From: Peptostreptococcaceae bacterium | GTDB lineage: Bacteria > Bacillota > Clostridia > Peptostreptococcales > Acidaminobacteraceae | Reading direction: 5' to 3' | DNA: 64,000 nucleotides | Assembly (NCBI GenBank): GCA_027064135.1 | Contig: JAMOQG010000142.1 | Span: 1 to 64,000, forward strand | Shown here: positions 55,156 through 63,947 of the stretch, one piece after another | Numbering within the stretch: position 1 is the stretch's first letter | Layout: every line of letters begins with the position of its first letter | Made by a program: the position numbers and the translations under genes | Notes under the pieces: generated by a model | What the model saw: only the letters and a program-made list of their open reading frames with translations | What the model was told of the DNA's origin: nothing | Database searches by the model: none

Positions 55156-56370
55156 ATGAAAAGTAGAGAATTATATATAGATCAATTAATTAAATATGTT
55201 GATACTCCAGTTATAAAGATTATAACTGGTATTAGACGTTGCGGAAAATCGTATTTATTAAAATTATTATTTAACTATCTTATAAGTCAAGGTGTTTTTG
55301 AAAAGCAAATAATTAAAATTGATTTTGAATCTATTCAATATGAATCATATAAAGATTATAAATCTTTATATAATTATGTTATTGAAAAAGCAGCTGATAA
55401 TAATTTAAAAAAATATATACTTATTGATGAAATACAAGAGGTTTTTGAATGGGAAAAAGCAATTAGGTCATTTAAGGTGGATATAGATTGTGATATTTAT
55501 TTGACCGGTTCTAATGCTCATTTATTATCTAGTGAATTAGCTACATATCTGTCTGGTAGATATGTAGAACTTGAATTATTTCCATTATCATTTAATGAAT
55601 TTATTGATTTTTACGAAGTTGCGGAAAATAATCAGATAGACGTAGAAAATGCATTTAATGAATATTTAAAATATGGAGGATTTCCAGGATTATACCATAT
55701 GCCTAAAGAAGATGATCTGAAAACTCAATATATAACTGGAATATATAATTCTGTTGTGCTTAAAGATGTTGTACAAAGAAATAAAATTAGAGACGTAGAA
55801 TTATTAGAGAGAATTTTAATTTATATTATGGATAATATTGGTCAGATTTTTAGTGCTAAAAAGATTGCTGATTATCTTAAAAATCAAGGAAGAAAAGTAG
55901 GAATAGAATCTGTTTATAGTTATATTTATGCATTAGAGAGTGCAATGATACTATATCCAGCTAAACGTTACGATATAAAAGGTAAGAAGATACTTGATAG
56001 AATGGAAAAATATTTCATTGCTGATTTAGGTATTCGATATAGTATACTTGGTTATAAACAAGACGATATATCACAACTGCTTGAAAATATTGTTTTTCTT
56101 GAATTAAAGAGGCATGGTTATAAGGTATATGTAGGAAAAGAGGTTGATCGAGAGATTGATTTTATAGCTATACGAAAAGGTGAGAAAATCTATTTACAAG
56201 TAACGTACTTATTAGCATCTGATCAAGTGATTGAAAGAGAATTTACACCTTTAATGAATGTCCGTGATAATTATAGGAAAATTGTTATTTCAATGGATCG
56301 TATGTTAATTGCAAATAGAGAGGGAATAGAGTGGATGAATCTAATTGAATTTATTAGAACAATTAAATAA
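55156..56370 (+). CDS. AAA ATPase with DUF4143 (COG1373 type)
   Basis: 404 residues. The N-terminal ATPase has Walker A TGIRRCGKSYLLKLL, Walker B KKYILIDEIQEV and the sensor YLTGSNAHLLSSELATYLSGR. ELFPLSFNEFIDFY follows, typical of this family. Residues 225-270 look like a winged helix (AKKIADYLKNQGRKVGIESVYSYI). The C-terminal domain resembles a PD-(D/E)XK fold, but its motif reads EIDF...QVTY, not the full nuclease set. Biological role of the family is not settled; it is often mobile or accessory. The promoter with three operators suggests tight control, possibly by its own winged helix (inference). Confidence 0.85.
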   Translation: MKSRELYIDQLIKYVDTPVIKIITGIRRCGKSYLLKLLFNYLISQGVFEKQIIKIDFESIQYESYKDYKSLYNYVIEKAADNNLKKYILIDEIQEVFEWEKAIRSFKVDIDCDIYLTGSNAHLLSSELATYLSGRYVELELFPLSFNEFIDFYEVAENNQIDVENAFNEYLKYGGFPGLYHMPKEDDLKTQYITGIYNSVVLKDVVQRNKIRDVELLERILIYIMDNIGQIFSAKKIADYLKNQGRKVGIESVYSYIYALESAMILYPAKRYDIKGKKILDRMEKYFIADLGIRYSILGYKQDDISQLLENIVFLELKRHGYKVYVGKEVDREIDFIAIRKGEKIYLQVTYLLASDQVIEREFTPLMNVRDNYRKIVISMDRMLIANREGIEWMNLIEFIRTIK

Positions 56371-56484
56371 TTATAATACTTGTTTTGTGTCAATTGTATT
56401 ACAAGTTTACATTTGTATTTCATTCTTTTAAAATTTGTTATTTCAGTTTATAATGTAATAAAGGTGAATGACAGGTGGTAGAAT

Positions 56485-56559
56485 ATGGAAGTAATTAGTA
56501 TTATAATGATGATAGTTTTATATTTATTGCTCAACGTAAAAATTGATTCGACAATTTAA
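56485..56559 (+). CDS. Possible 24-residue hydrophobic peptide
   Basis: ATG at 56485 with AGGTGG six bases upstream. The product is a short membrane-type peptide (MEVISIIMMIVLYLLLNVK, then IDSTI). TATAAT at 56449-56454 could be its -10. It lies between the AAA ATPase and veg. Composition and size are like type I toxins or small membrane regulators, but no antisense RNA or family is evident. Could be chance. Confidence 0.35.
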   Translation: MEVISIIMMIVLYLLLNVKIDSTI

Positions 56560-56586
56560 ATAATATGTAGCATATATAATGTATAT

Positions 56587-56623
56587 TTGTATTTGCTTCA
56601 ATTTTATGGTATAATATACCATA
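56587..56623 (+). promoter_or_regulatory. veg promoter with palindromic operator over the -10 box
   Basis: TTGTAT (56587-56592), 17 bp, TATAAT (56610-56615) with the extended TGG. The -10 lies within a 19-bp palindrome TATGGTAT-AAT-ATACCATA (56605-56623). Confidence 0.65.
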
Positions 56624-56648
56624 TGCTTTGAAGAGGAGAGTGATTTCG

Positions 56649-56930
56649 TTGGCTAATAAAGAGTCGCTAATGGAAATAAAGAAATATATTGAGAAACATA
56701 TTGGTGAAGAAGTTTCATTAATAACAGACAGAGGAAAAAGAAAAATGCAAACAAGAACAGGTGTTGTTATGAGTGTGTTTAGAAATATTTTCACTGTTGA
56801 AATTAACGAAAATTTTGGAAACACTAGAACGGCATCTTTTAGTTATTCTGATGTACTTACTCAAGACGTTGAGTTTATAATTAACGAAAATCAAGAGAAT
56901 TTACTTATTGAAGAAGTAAATGTTTTATAA
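56649..56930 (+). CDS. veg: Veg family protein
   Basis: About 93 residues, the usual length. The Veg core is seen in GEEVSLITDRGKRKMQTRTGVV, IFTVEINENFGNTRTASFSYSDVLT and a short acidic end. Veg affects biofilm matrix genes in B. subtilis; the molecular activity is not known. I chose TTG 56649 (M-A-N-K, as M-A-K in Bacillus), 10 bases after GAGGAG. GTG 56640 and TTG 56628 are alternatives. In Firmicutes veg often lies before ispE, which is found 5.3 kb away here with the arc operon between. Confidence 0.87.
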   Translation: MANKESLMEIKKYIEKHIGEEVSLITDRGKRKMQTRTGVVMSVFRNIFTVEINENFGNTRTASFSYSDVLTQDVEFIINENQENLLIEEVNVL

Positions 56931-56931
56931 G

Positions 56932-56956
56932 AAAATACCTTAAGGGTATTTTTTTT
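56932..56956 (+). terminator. Terminator after veg
   Basis: AAAATACC (56932-56939) pairs with GGTATTTT (56945-56952), followed by T to 56956. Confidence 0.8.
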
Positions 56957-57252
56957 GTTATAGATGAACTATAGACAAAGATATAGGCAGACCTATTTAA
57001 AAAAGTTGAAAAAATTTTTTAAATAAATATGCAAATTTATGAAAACGTTTGCTTGTCAAAGCATTAACAAGTGTGTTAATATACACACTGTTTATAAATA
57101 TACAATGTATGAATATTCATTATTTTAAAAAATATGCATTGCTAAAGAAACGTTGAAAAATAGAAGCTTGTACATAGTTTCAAAATGATATATAATCATT
57201 GCAATGGAGTGTATAATGTTAAAAGCAATTGCAAATTAGAGAGAGGTGGAAG
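56957..57252 (+). promoter_or_regulatory. Control region of the arginine deiminase operon
   Basis: 296 bp without a gene. A site matching the CcpA cre pattern WTGNAANCGNWNNCW lies at 57039-57053 (ATGAAAACGTTTGCT). TTGTCA (57053-57058) and TAATAT (57077-57082), 18 bp apart, form a probable promoter. A perfect palindrome AGTGTGT-TAATAT-ACACACT (57070-57089) is centred exactly on the -10 box and has Crp/Fnr geometry (TGTGT-N6-ACACA), as used by ArcR. ATGAATATTCAT (57109-57120) is a further palindrome. GAGAGGTGG is the ribosome site. Confidence 0.65.
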
Positions 57253-58479
57253 ATGGTTGACAAAAAAGGTTTGTTAATTAATTCAGAAATTGGGAAACTT
57301 AAGAAAGTACTAATGCACCGACCTGGAAAAGAAATTGAAAATTTAACACCAGAATTAATGGAAAGATTATTATTTGATGATATTCCTTTTCTAGAAATGG
57401 CACGAAAAGAGCATGATGATTTTGCAAATTTACTAAGATCTAAAGGTGTAGAAGTTTTATATTTGAAAGATTTAGTAGTTGAATCACTTAAAGATTTAAA
57501 TGTAAAAAAACAATTTATTATTGAGTTTATTGAAGGAACGAAAACAGATAGTAAAAATATGAAAAAAGCTTTAGAAGAGTATTTTTTATCGTTTGATGAT
57601 ACAGGTGAAATGATTGATGAAATGATACAAGGAGTTAGGTCTGATACAGTTACTATATCTAAAAGGGATACATTAAGTGATTATACTAATGATGATGAGC
57701 AATTTGTTGCTGATCCTATGCCAAATCTATATTTTATAAGAGATCCATTTTCTACAATTGCAAATGGGGTAGCTGTAAGTCATATGAAAAGTATGGTTAG
57801 ACGTAGAGAGAGCATTTTTACAAATTATATTTTGAACTATCATCCTGATTTTAGAGATGAAGAAATTTCAAAATGGTATGATCCTAAAGACCAATTCATT
57901 TTAGAGGGTGGAGATATTGCTGTTTTAAGCGAAGAAGTTGTGGTAGTTGGTATTTCAAAGCGTACAGAACCTGAAGCTATTGATGTATTAGCAAAAAGAT
58001 TATTAAAAGATAAAAATAGTATCAATACTATATTAGTATTTGAACTTCCAAAAGGAAGACAATTTTTACATTTAGATACTGTTTTTACTATGATAGATAA
58101 AGAAGTGTTTTTAATTGATCCAGATATAGAAGGTGCTTTAAAAATATATTCAATACAAAAAGATTCAAAAGATAATATGATTTTTACTGAGGAACGATTG
58201 ACTTTGGAAAGAATATTATCAAAGTATTTAAAATTAAAATATGTTGAATTAATAAGATGTGGCGGTTATAGAGGGATAGATGCTGCGCGGGAACAATGGA
58301 GTAATGCTACGAATGCATTAGCTATTGGGCCAGGTAAAGTAATAGCAAATGCTAGAAATCATGTAACAAACGATTTGTTAAAAAGAAAAGGAATATCTGT
58401 TGATATTATTTCATCTTCCGAATTATCAAGAGGCCATGGTGGGCCGAGATGTATGGTATTACCATTAGTAAGAGAATAG
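57253..58479 (+). CDS. arcA: Arginine deiminase, first copy
   Basis: 408 residues. Guanidino-modifying fold with [38 protein letters not shown] and the nucleophile Cys400 in GGPRCM. All catalytic positions (Asp in RDP, Glu in EGGD, His and Asp in HLDT, Cys) are present. It converts arginine to citrulline and ammonia, the first step of ATP production from arginine and of acid protection. The ATG at 57253 is chosen on GAGAGGTGG. It is followed by a second, clearly diverged copy 25 bases downstream; by eye a little over half of residues match. Confidence 0.93.
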   Translation: MVDKKGLLINSEIGKLKKVLMHRPGKEIENLTPELMERLLFDDIPFLEMARKEHDDFANLLRSKGVEVLYLKDLVVESLKDLNVKKQFIIEFIEGTKTDSKNMKKALEEYFLSFDDTGEMIDEMIQGVRSDTVTISKRDTLSDYTNDDEQFVADPMPNLYFIRDPFSTIANGVAVSHMKSMVRRRESIFTNYILNYHPDFRDEEISKWYDPKDQFILEGGDIAVLSEEVVVVGISKRTEPEAIDVLAKRLLKDKNSINTILVFELPKGRQFLHLDTVFTMIDKEVFLIDPDIEGALKIYSIQKDSKDNMIFTEERLTLERILSKYLKLKYVELIRCGGYRGIDAAREQWSNATNALAIGPGKVIANARNHVTNDLLKRKGISVDIISSSELSRGHGGPRCMVLPLVRE

Positions 58480-58504
58480 CTTAGTAGAAGATAATGGAGG
58501 TGTT

Positions 58505-59743
58505 ATGATAATGACTGATTCAAATGGATTATTAGTAAATTCTGAAATTGGAAGATTAAAAAAAGTTTTACTTCATAGACCTGGTAAGGAAGTTGAAAAT
58601 TTAACGCCAGATTTAATGGATAGATTATTATTTGATGATATACCTTATTTAAAAGTTGCTCAAGAAGAACATGATGCTTTTGCTCAAACTTTTAGAGATT
58701 GTGGCGTAGAAGTATATTATTTAGAAGTGCTAGCGGCTGAAGCTTTAGAAGATGAAGAAATACGAACTAAATTTATTAAACAATTTATTGATGAAACTCG
58801 TGTTAAAAGTTTAGGCAGAAAGAAAGCTTTAACAAAATATTTTGAAAGCTTTGACTCAACAAAAGAATTAGTAGATAAAATGATTGCTGGAGTGAGGAAA
58901 GAGGAAATAGGACCGTATATAAAAGATTCTTTAGGTGATTATGTACATGATGATTATTATTTTGTAACTGATCCAATGCCAAATTTATATTTTACAAGAG
59001 ACCCTTTTGCAACAATCGGAACTGGAATATCATTAAATAAAATGAGAACGGTTACTCGTTGTAGAGAGACTATATTTGCAGATTATATATTTAGATATCA
59101 TCCTGATTTTAAAAAAATGGATATTCCAAGATGGTATGATAGAGATTATGATAGTGCAATAGAAGGTGGAGATGAGTTAATAATAAGTCCGAAAGTTCTT
59201 GCTATTGGAATATCTCAAAGAACCGATGCAAAGTCTATTGATAAATTAGCAAAAAATATTTTTAATGGAAATCAATCTTTTGAAACAATTTTAGCTTTTG
59301 ATATTCCAAAGACGCGTGCATTTATGCATTTAGATACTGTATTTACTATGGTAGATTATGATAAATTTACAATTCATCCTGAAATTGAAGGACCATTAAC
59401 TGTTTATTCAATTAAAAAAGGTGAAGATGGTGAATTAGTATATAAAGAAGAAACAATGGAATTAGATAAATTATTAGCTAAATATTTAGAGTTAGATAAT
59501 GTAGATCTTATTAGATGCGGTGGGAAACGTGGTATAGATGCTTCAAGAGAACAATGGAATGATGGTTCAAATACATTAGCAATTTCTCCTGGTGAAGTTA
59601 TTGTATATTCTAGAAACCATATTACAAATCAATTATTAAGAGATAAGGGCATTAAGTTACATGTGATACCATCGTCTGAGTTATCAAGGGGTCGTGGTGG
59701 TCCAAGATGTATGTCTATGCCACTTGAAAGAGAAAGTCTATAA
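58505..59743 (+). CDS. arcA: Arginine deiminase, second copy
   Basis: 412 residues with the same catalytic set ([37 protein letters not shown], Cys402 in GGPRCMSMP). Relative to the first copy it keeps the more usual family wording ([15 protein letters not shown]). The first may therefore be the specialised one. Start ATG at 58505 or 58511; GGAGG precedes both. Tandem arcA genes of this divergence are not recent duplicates. One may differ in affinity, pH optimum or substrate, but that is only inference. Confidence 0.94.
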   Translation: MIMTDSNGLLVNSEIGRLKKVLLHRPGKEVENLTPDLMDRLLFDDIPYLKVAQEEHDAFAQTFRDCGVEVYYLEVLAAEALEDEEIRTKFIKQFIDETRVKSLGRKKALTKYFESFDSTKELVDKMIAGVRKEEIGPYIKDSLGDYVHDDYYFVTDPMPNLYFTRDPFATIGTGISLNKMRTVTRCRETIFADYIFRYHPDFKKMDIPRWYDRDYDSAIEGGDELIISPKVLAIGISQRTDAKSIDKLAKNIFNGNQSFETILAFDIPKTRAFMHLDTVFTMVDYDKFTIHPEIEGPLTVYSIKKGEDGELVYKEETMELDKLLAKYLELDNVDLIRCGGKRGIDASREQWNDGSNTLAISPGEVIVYSRNHITNQLLRDKGIKLHVIPSSELSRGRGGPRCMSMPLERESL

Positions 59744-59795
59744 TAAAAATTTAAATAAATAAAAAAATTAGGATAATTTTATAAGGAGGAAAGAA

Positions 59796-60791
59796 ATGGC
59801 AATTAATTTGAGAGGAAGAAGTTTTTTAACATTAAAGGATTTTACACCACAGGAAATAAATTATTTATTAGATTTATCTGCTGATTTAAAAGCAAAAAAA
59901 AGAGCAGGAATTAAAGGTAATTTAATGGAAAGAAAGAATATTGTATTATTATTTGAAAAATCATCAACTAGAACTAGATGTGCTTTTGAAGTAGGAGCTC
60001 TTGATGAAGGCGCAAATGTAACTTTTTTAACTAATAGTCAAATGGGTAAAAAAGAAACAGTTGCAGATACTGCTAGAGTTTTAGGTAGATTTTATGATGG
60101 AATTGAATTTAGAGGGTTTAAACAAAGTGATGTTGAAGCATTAGCTGAGTTTTCAGGAGTTCCAGTTTGGAACGGTTTAACTGATTTATATCACCCAACT
60201 CAAATATTAGCAGATATGTTAACAATTAAAGAGCATATAGCTAAACCATTAAATAAATCAAAATTTGTATTTGTTGGAGATGCTAGAAACAATATGGGTA
60301 ATTCATTAATGATTGGTGCTGCAAAATTAGGAATGCACTTTGTTGCTTTAGCTCCTAAAGAATTATGGCCTGAAGAAGAATTGGTTAATGAAATGAAAGA
60401 AGTTGCAAAAGCAACGGGTGCTGTAATTGAAATAACTGATAACATTGATGATGCTGTAATTAATGCAGATGCAATTTATACCGATGTTTGGGTTTCAATG
60501 GGAGAAGAACATTTATTTGAGGAAAGAATTAATTTATTAAAAGATTATCAAGTAAATGCTGAAATGATGGCTAAGACTGGAAATGATGATACATTATTTA
60601 TGCACTGTTTACCAGCATTCCATAATGATGAGACATTAGTTGGACAAGATATTAAAGCAAAATTTGGTTTAGATGCAATGGAAGTTTCAGATGAAGTATT
60701 CGAAGGAAAAAATTCTGTAGTATTTGATGAAGCTGAAAATAGAATGCATACAATAAAAGCTGTAATGGTTGCAACAATTGGCAACTTATAG
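59796..60791 (+). CDS. arcB: Ornithine carbamoyltransferase, catabolic
   Basis: 331 residues. The carbamoyl-phosphate motif is [12 protein letters not shown], with [11 protein letters not shown] and the ornithine loop HCLPAFHND. It cleaves citrulline with phosphate to ornithine and carbamoyl phosphate in the deiminase pathway. The biosynthetic form (argF) has the same fold, but the position between arcA and arcC makes the catabolic role very likely. ATAAGGAGG gives the start. arcC follows nine bases later. Confidence 0.95.
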   Translation: MAINLRGRSFLTLKDFTPQEINYLLDLSADLKAKKRAGIKGNLMERKNIVLLFEKSSTRTRCAFEVGALDEGANVTFLTNSQMGKKETVADTARVLGRFYDGIEFRGFKQSDVEALAEFSGVPVWNGLTDLYHPTQILADMLTIKEHIAKPLNKSKFVFVGDARNNMGNSLMIGAAKLGMHFVALAPKELWPEEELVNEMKEVAKATGAVIEITDNIDDAVINADAIYTDVWVSMGEEHLFEERINLLKDYQVNAEMMAKTGNDDTLFMHCLPAFHNDETLVGQDIKAKFGLDAMEVSDEVFEGKNSVVFDEAENRMHTIKAVMVATIGNL

Positions 60792-60800
60792 GAGGAATCA

Positions 60801-61739
60801 ATGAAAAATAAAATAGTAGTAGCTTTAGGAGGAAATGCATTAGGAAAAACTCCTGAAGAACAATTATCATTAGTTAAAAATACTGCAAAACCTATTGTAG
60901 ATTTAATTCAACATGGTCATGAAGTCATTTTGGCTCATGGTAATGGACCTCAAGTTGGTATGATAAACTTGGCTATGGAAAATTCTGCAACGAATGGTGG
61001 TGGGACTCCTGAAATGCCTTTCCCTGAATGTGGTGCAATGAGTCAGGGATATATTGGATATCATTTACAAAATGCAATTAGAGAAGAATTGCTTAATAGA
61101 GGTATGAGTAATCCTGTAGCAACAGTTGTAACTCAAGTATTAGTAGATAAAGACGATCAAGCTTTTACAAATCCAACAAAACCAATTGGAAGTTTCTACA
61201 CAAAAGAAGAGGCTGATAAATTAATTGAAGAAAAAGGGTTTGATATGGTTGAAGATTCAGGAAGAGGATATAGAAGAGTAGTTCCCTCTCCAATCCCTAT
61301 TGATGTAATTGAAAAAGAAACAGTAAAAGCGTTGGTTAAAGCAGGAAATGTAGTAATAACTGTTGGTGGAGGTGGAATTCCAGTAATTGAGGAAGGAAAC
61401 TCATTAGTGGGTGTTCCTGCAGTAATAGATAAAGATTTTGCTAGTGCTAAAATTGCTGAAATCCTTGATGCAGATTATTTAATCATTTTAACAGCTGTTG
61501 AAAAAGTTGCAATTAACTTTGGAAAAGAAAATGAAGAATGGTTAAGTGAAATGAATATTGAAGAGGCAAACAAATATATTGAAGAAGGTCAATTTGCACC
61601 AGGTTCAATGCTTCCTAAAGTAAAAGCATGTATGGAATTTGCAAATTCTAAAAAAGGAAGAAAAGCTCTTATTACTTCTTTAGATAAAGCTGAAGAAGGT
61701 ATTGAGGGAAAAACTGGAACTATCATTATTCAAAAATAA
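60801..61739 (+). CDS. arcC: Carbamate kinase
   Basis: 312 residues of the amino acid kinase fold. The N-terminus reads KIVVALGGNALGKTPEEQ, with HGNGPQVGM, GGGGIPVIEE and PGSMLPKVKACMEF near the end. It makes ATP from carbamoyl phosphate and ADP, the energy-yielding step. AGGAGGAATC is its ribosome site. No arginine/ornithine antiporter (arcD) follows; the operon ends in a terminator, so the transporter must be elsewhere. Confidence 0.96.
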   Translation: MKNKIVVALGGNALGKTPEEQLSLVKNTAKPIVDLIQHGHEVILAHGNGPQVGMINLAMENSATNGGGTPEMPFPECGAMSQGYIGYHLQNAIREELLNRGMSNPVATVVTQVLVDKDDQAFTNPTKPIGSFYTKEEADKLIEEKGFDMVEDSGRGYRRVVPSPIPIDVIEKETVKALVKAGNVVITVGGGGIPVIEEGNSLVGVPAVIDKDFASAKIAEILDADYLIILTAVEKVAINFGKENEEWLSEMNIEEANKYIEEGQFAPGSMLPKVKACMEFANSKKGRKALITSLDKAEEGIEGKTGTIIIQK

Positions 61740-61777
61740 TTATATAAAATCTAATATTATTTAAGAATAACTAAATA

Positions 61778-61805
61778 AAATCTAGCTGAAAATGCTAGAT
61801 TTTTT
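61778..61805 (+). terminator. Terminator of the arc operon
   Basis: AATCTAGC (about 61779-61786) and GCTAGATT (61794-61801) form a stem with a 7-base loop, followed by T to 61805. Confidence 0.8.
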
Positions 61806-61816
61806 AATGTTTTTGT

Positions 61817-61904
61817 AGAGAGACATATATAAAAAATTCTTTCAGAATATTTTTAGATAAAGAGAGACATATATAAAAAATTCTTTCAGAATATTTTTAG
61901 ATAA
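61817..61904. repeat. Perfect 44-bp tandem duplication
   Basis: 61817-61860 and 61861-61904 are identical. Each unit holds a small hairpin (ATTCT-TTC-AGAAT). It lies between the arc terminator and the ispE promoter region. Exact identity suggests a recent event. Confidence 0.92.
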
Positions 61905-61974
61905 AGTATTATTGTATAAAATCCAATAATACTTTATAATGTTAATATACTGTATAATGTATAAAGTATTATTG
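61901..61974. promoter_or_regulatory. Three copies of a 14-mer around the ispE promoter
   Basis: ATAAAGTATTATTG occurs at 61901-61914 and 61961-61974, with its exact reverse complement at 61924-61937. Copies 1 and 2 form a perfect 14-bp hairpin with a 9-base loop. Copies 2 and 3 could pair instead. TTGTAT (61912-61917), 17 bp, TATAAT (61935-61940) makes a promoter inside the repeats; a second TATAAT is at 61953-61958. Copy 3 adjoins the GAGGTGA ribosome site of ispE. Confidence 0.7.
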
Positions 61975-61982
61975 AGGTGACT

Positions 61983-62858
61983 ATGGAAAAAATAGTAAGA
62001 AAAGCTAGAGCAAAAATAAACTTATCTTTGGATATTATCGGAAAAAGAGATGATGGATATCATGAAGTTGATATGATTATGCAAGAAATAGATTTATATG
62101 ATTTATTAACTTTTGAAAAAATCAATGATAATGAAATTGTAATAGAATGTAATAATAGATATGTTCCAGAAGATTCTAGAAATATTGTCTATAAAGCTAT
62201 AGTTGGAGTCAATAAATATTTAAATATTGAAAATCGTGGTATTAAAATTATTATAGAAAAAAACATTCCAGTTGCGGCTGGTCTTGGTGGTGGCTCATCA
62301 AATGCAGCTACAGCAATTGAAGCGTATAATGAATTATATACTTTGAATTTAAAAAAAGAAGAAATGATGGAAATTGGTAAAACAGTTGGAGCTGATGTAC
62401 CGTTTTTTTTTGAAGGTGGGTGTTGTCGAGCAAGAGGAATTGGTGAAATATTGACTCCTATAAAAGGTTTAGAAAATGGGTGGATAGTAATATGTAAACC
62501 GAATATTGCTGTTTCAACAAAAGAGGTTTATAAGGCTTTGAATTATCCAATGATTTTATCACATCCGGATGTAGATGGAATGGTTGAAGCTCTTGAGAAA
62601 AAAGATTTATTAATGGTTTCAAAAAAATTAGAAAATGTTTTAGAACAAGTTACTTTAAGAAAATATAAAATTGTTGAAAGTATAAAAGAGAAAATTTCTA
62701 ATTCAAATGCTACTGGAGTTCTGATGAGTGGTAGTGGACCTACTGTATTTGGATTGTTTAAAGATTACAAAAGTGGAAATAAAATGTATAAGAAGTTAAG
62801 TAATATTTATAGCGAAACATATTTGACAAAAGGATTTAATGGAGGAACTTATGAATAG
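61983..62858 (+). CDS. ispE: 4-diphosphocytidyl-2-C-methyl-D-erythritol kinase
   Basis: About 291 residues of the GHMP kinase family. The start is ARAKINLSLDIIGKRDDGYHEVDMI, the phosphate loop is PVAAGLGGGSSNAATAI, and the end motif is LMSGSGPTVFGLF. It is the fourth enzyme of the MEP isoprenoid route. ATG 61983 follows GAGGTGA. The gntR gene overlaps its end by eight bases. It is placed in an operon with a regulator and a DUF1934 gene. Confidence 0.95.
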   Translation: MEKIVRKARAKINLSLDIIGKRDDGYHEVDMIMQEIDLYDLLTFEKINDNEIVIECNNRYVPEDSRNIVYKAIVGVNKYLNIENRGIKIIIEKNIPVAAGLGGGSSNAATAIEAYNELYTLNLKKEEMMEIGKTVGADVPFFFEGGCCRARGIGEILTPIKGLENGWIVICKPNIAVSTKEVYKALNYPMILSHPDVDGMVEALEKKDLLMVSKKLENVLEQVTLRKYKIVESIKEKISNSNATGVLMSGSGPTVFGLFKDYKSGNKMYKKLSNIYSETYLTKGFNGGTYE

Positions 62859-63513
62859 TATTGAAAATTATAAACCGTTGGGTAATATTGTCTATGATAG
62901 TTTAAAAGAGTCTATATTGAATGGTTCATTAAAACCTGGTGAAAGACTTATGGAAAGTAAAATTGCTGATGATTTGGGAGTTAGCAGGACTCCAGTAAGG
63001 GAAGCTATTAGAAAACTTGAAAAAGAAAAATATGTAAAAATGGTTCCAAGAAAAGGTGCTTATGTTGAAGATTTAACAAAAGAGGATATTTTGGAAGTAA
63101 TAGAAATAAGAGTTGTTTTGGAAGGACTTGCTGCAGAATTAGCTGCCCAAAATATAACTGACGAAATGAAAGAAAAAATGAAAGAAAATGTAAGAAAATT
63201 TAATCTTGCATCATTAGAAGTTGATAGAAAAGAGCTTATTGTATTAGACGAAATTTTTCACAATATGATATATGTTGCTTCGGGAAATAAGAAATTAAAT
63301 GAAATTGTAAAAGAACTTCAAGATCAATTTCAGAGATTTAGATTAAGTTATTTTAATGAATTTGATAGTTATAATAGATTGACAGATTCACACAATAAAC
63401 TTTTTAATGCAATTGCAAATGGTAATTCTAATGAAGCAAAAAAATATGCAATAGCGCATATTAAAGAGATTAAAAAGAATTTAATTGAATGGAAAACTGA
63501 GCATGAGCAATAG
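62851..63513 (+). CDS. GntR-family transcriptional regulator (FadR/FCD subgroup)
   Basis: About 220 residues. The winged-helix domain reads GSLKPGERLMESKIADDLGVSRTPVREAIRKL, in family order, followed by PRKGAYVEDLT. The C-terminal FCD all-helical ligand domain (EVIEIRVVLEGLAAELAA, DEIFHNMIY) often binds a metal and a small acid. It overlaps ispE by eight bases. A GGAGGAA ribosome site inside ispE supports ATG 62851. It could bind the repeats before ispE and so control its own operon (inference). Confidence 0.93.
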   Translation: MNSIENYKPLGNIVYDSLKESILNGSLKPGERLMESKIADDLGVSRTPVREAIRKLEKEKYVKMVPRKGAYVEDLTKEDILEVIEIRVVLEGLAAELAAQNITDEMKEKMKENVRKFNLASLEVDRKELIVLDEIFHNMIYVASGNKKLNEIVKELQDQFQRFRLSYFNEFDSYNRLTDSHNKLFNAIANGNSNEAKKYAIAHIKEIKKNLIEWKTEHEQ

Positions 63514-63913
63514 TAAAAAAAAATTGAGAATAAGTTCTGAAATTATAAAAGACGGTGAAAAAGATAGTATTGAATTTTTTACTGAAGCAAAATATTATGA
63601 AAAAAATAATAAGAAATACTTTTCGTATAAAGAGGGTGAATTGACTGGAATGGAAGGTAGTACCACAATGCTGACTATTGATGGGGATAAATTAATAATT
63701 AATAGATATGGAACTAATAAATCTAAAATGTCTTTTATTTTAAATGAAAAAACATATACTAATTATATAACTCCGTATGGAAAATTCGAAATGGAAATAA
63801 TAACTAATTCATTACTTTTGGATTTAAGTAATAACTATATTGAAATAGAATATTTTTTAGTAGTTAAAGGATTATCTGAAAGTAATAATAAATTAATAAT
63901 TGAAATAAAATAA
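63503..63913 (+). CDS. DUF1934 (YwiB-like) protein
   Basis: About 136 residues of a small lipocalin-like beta barrel: KLRISSEIIKDGEKDSIEFFTEA, KNNKKYFSYKEGELTGMEGSTTMLTID in family order, then TPYGKFEMEI. Function unknown. It overlaps the gntR stop. Start ATG 63503 has only a weak ribosome site, so translation is probably coupled. DUF1934 genes are usually found next to argS or rpoE in Bacilli, so the place here is different. Confidence 0.82.
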   Translation: MSNSKKKLRISSEIIKDGEKDSIEFFTEAKYYEKNNKKYFSYKEGELTGMEGSTTMLTIDGDKLIINRYGTNKSKMSFILNEKTYTNYITPYGKFEMEIITNSLLLDLSNNYIEIEYFLVVKGLSESNNKLIIEIK

Positions 63914-63943
63914 AAGCCTATGATAAAATACATAGGCTTTTTT
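63912..63943. terminator. Bidirectional terminator at the end of the ispE operon
   Basis: A perfect 11-bp stem (63912-63922 with 63931-63941), loop ATAAAATA, with A/T runs on each side. It serves this operon and the converging gene on the minus strand. Confidence 0.88.
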
Positions 63944-63947
63944 AAAA

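Noticed and set aside
57109-57120. ARG box (ArgR/AhrC site) before arcA
   Set aside because: ATGAATATTCAT contains TGAAT and ATTCA, but they abut; the ARG box needs four A/T bases between them.
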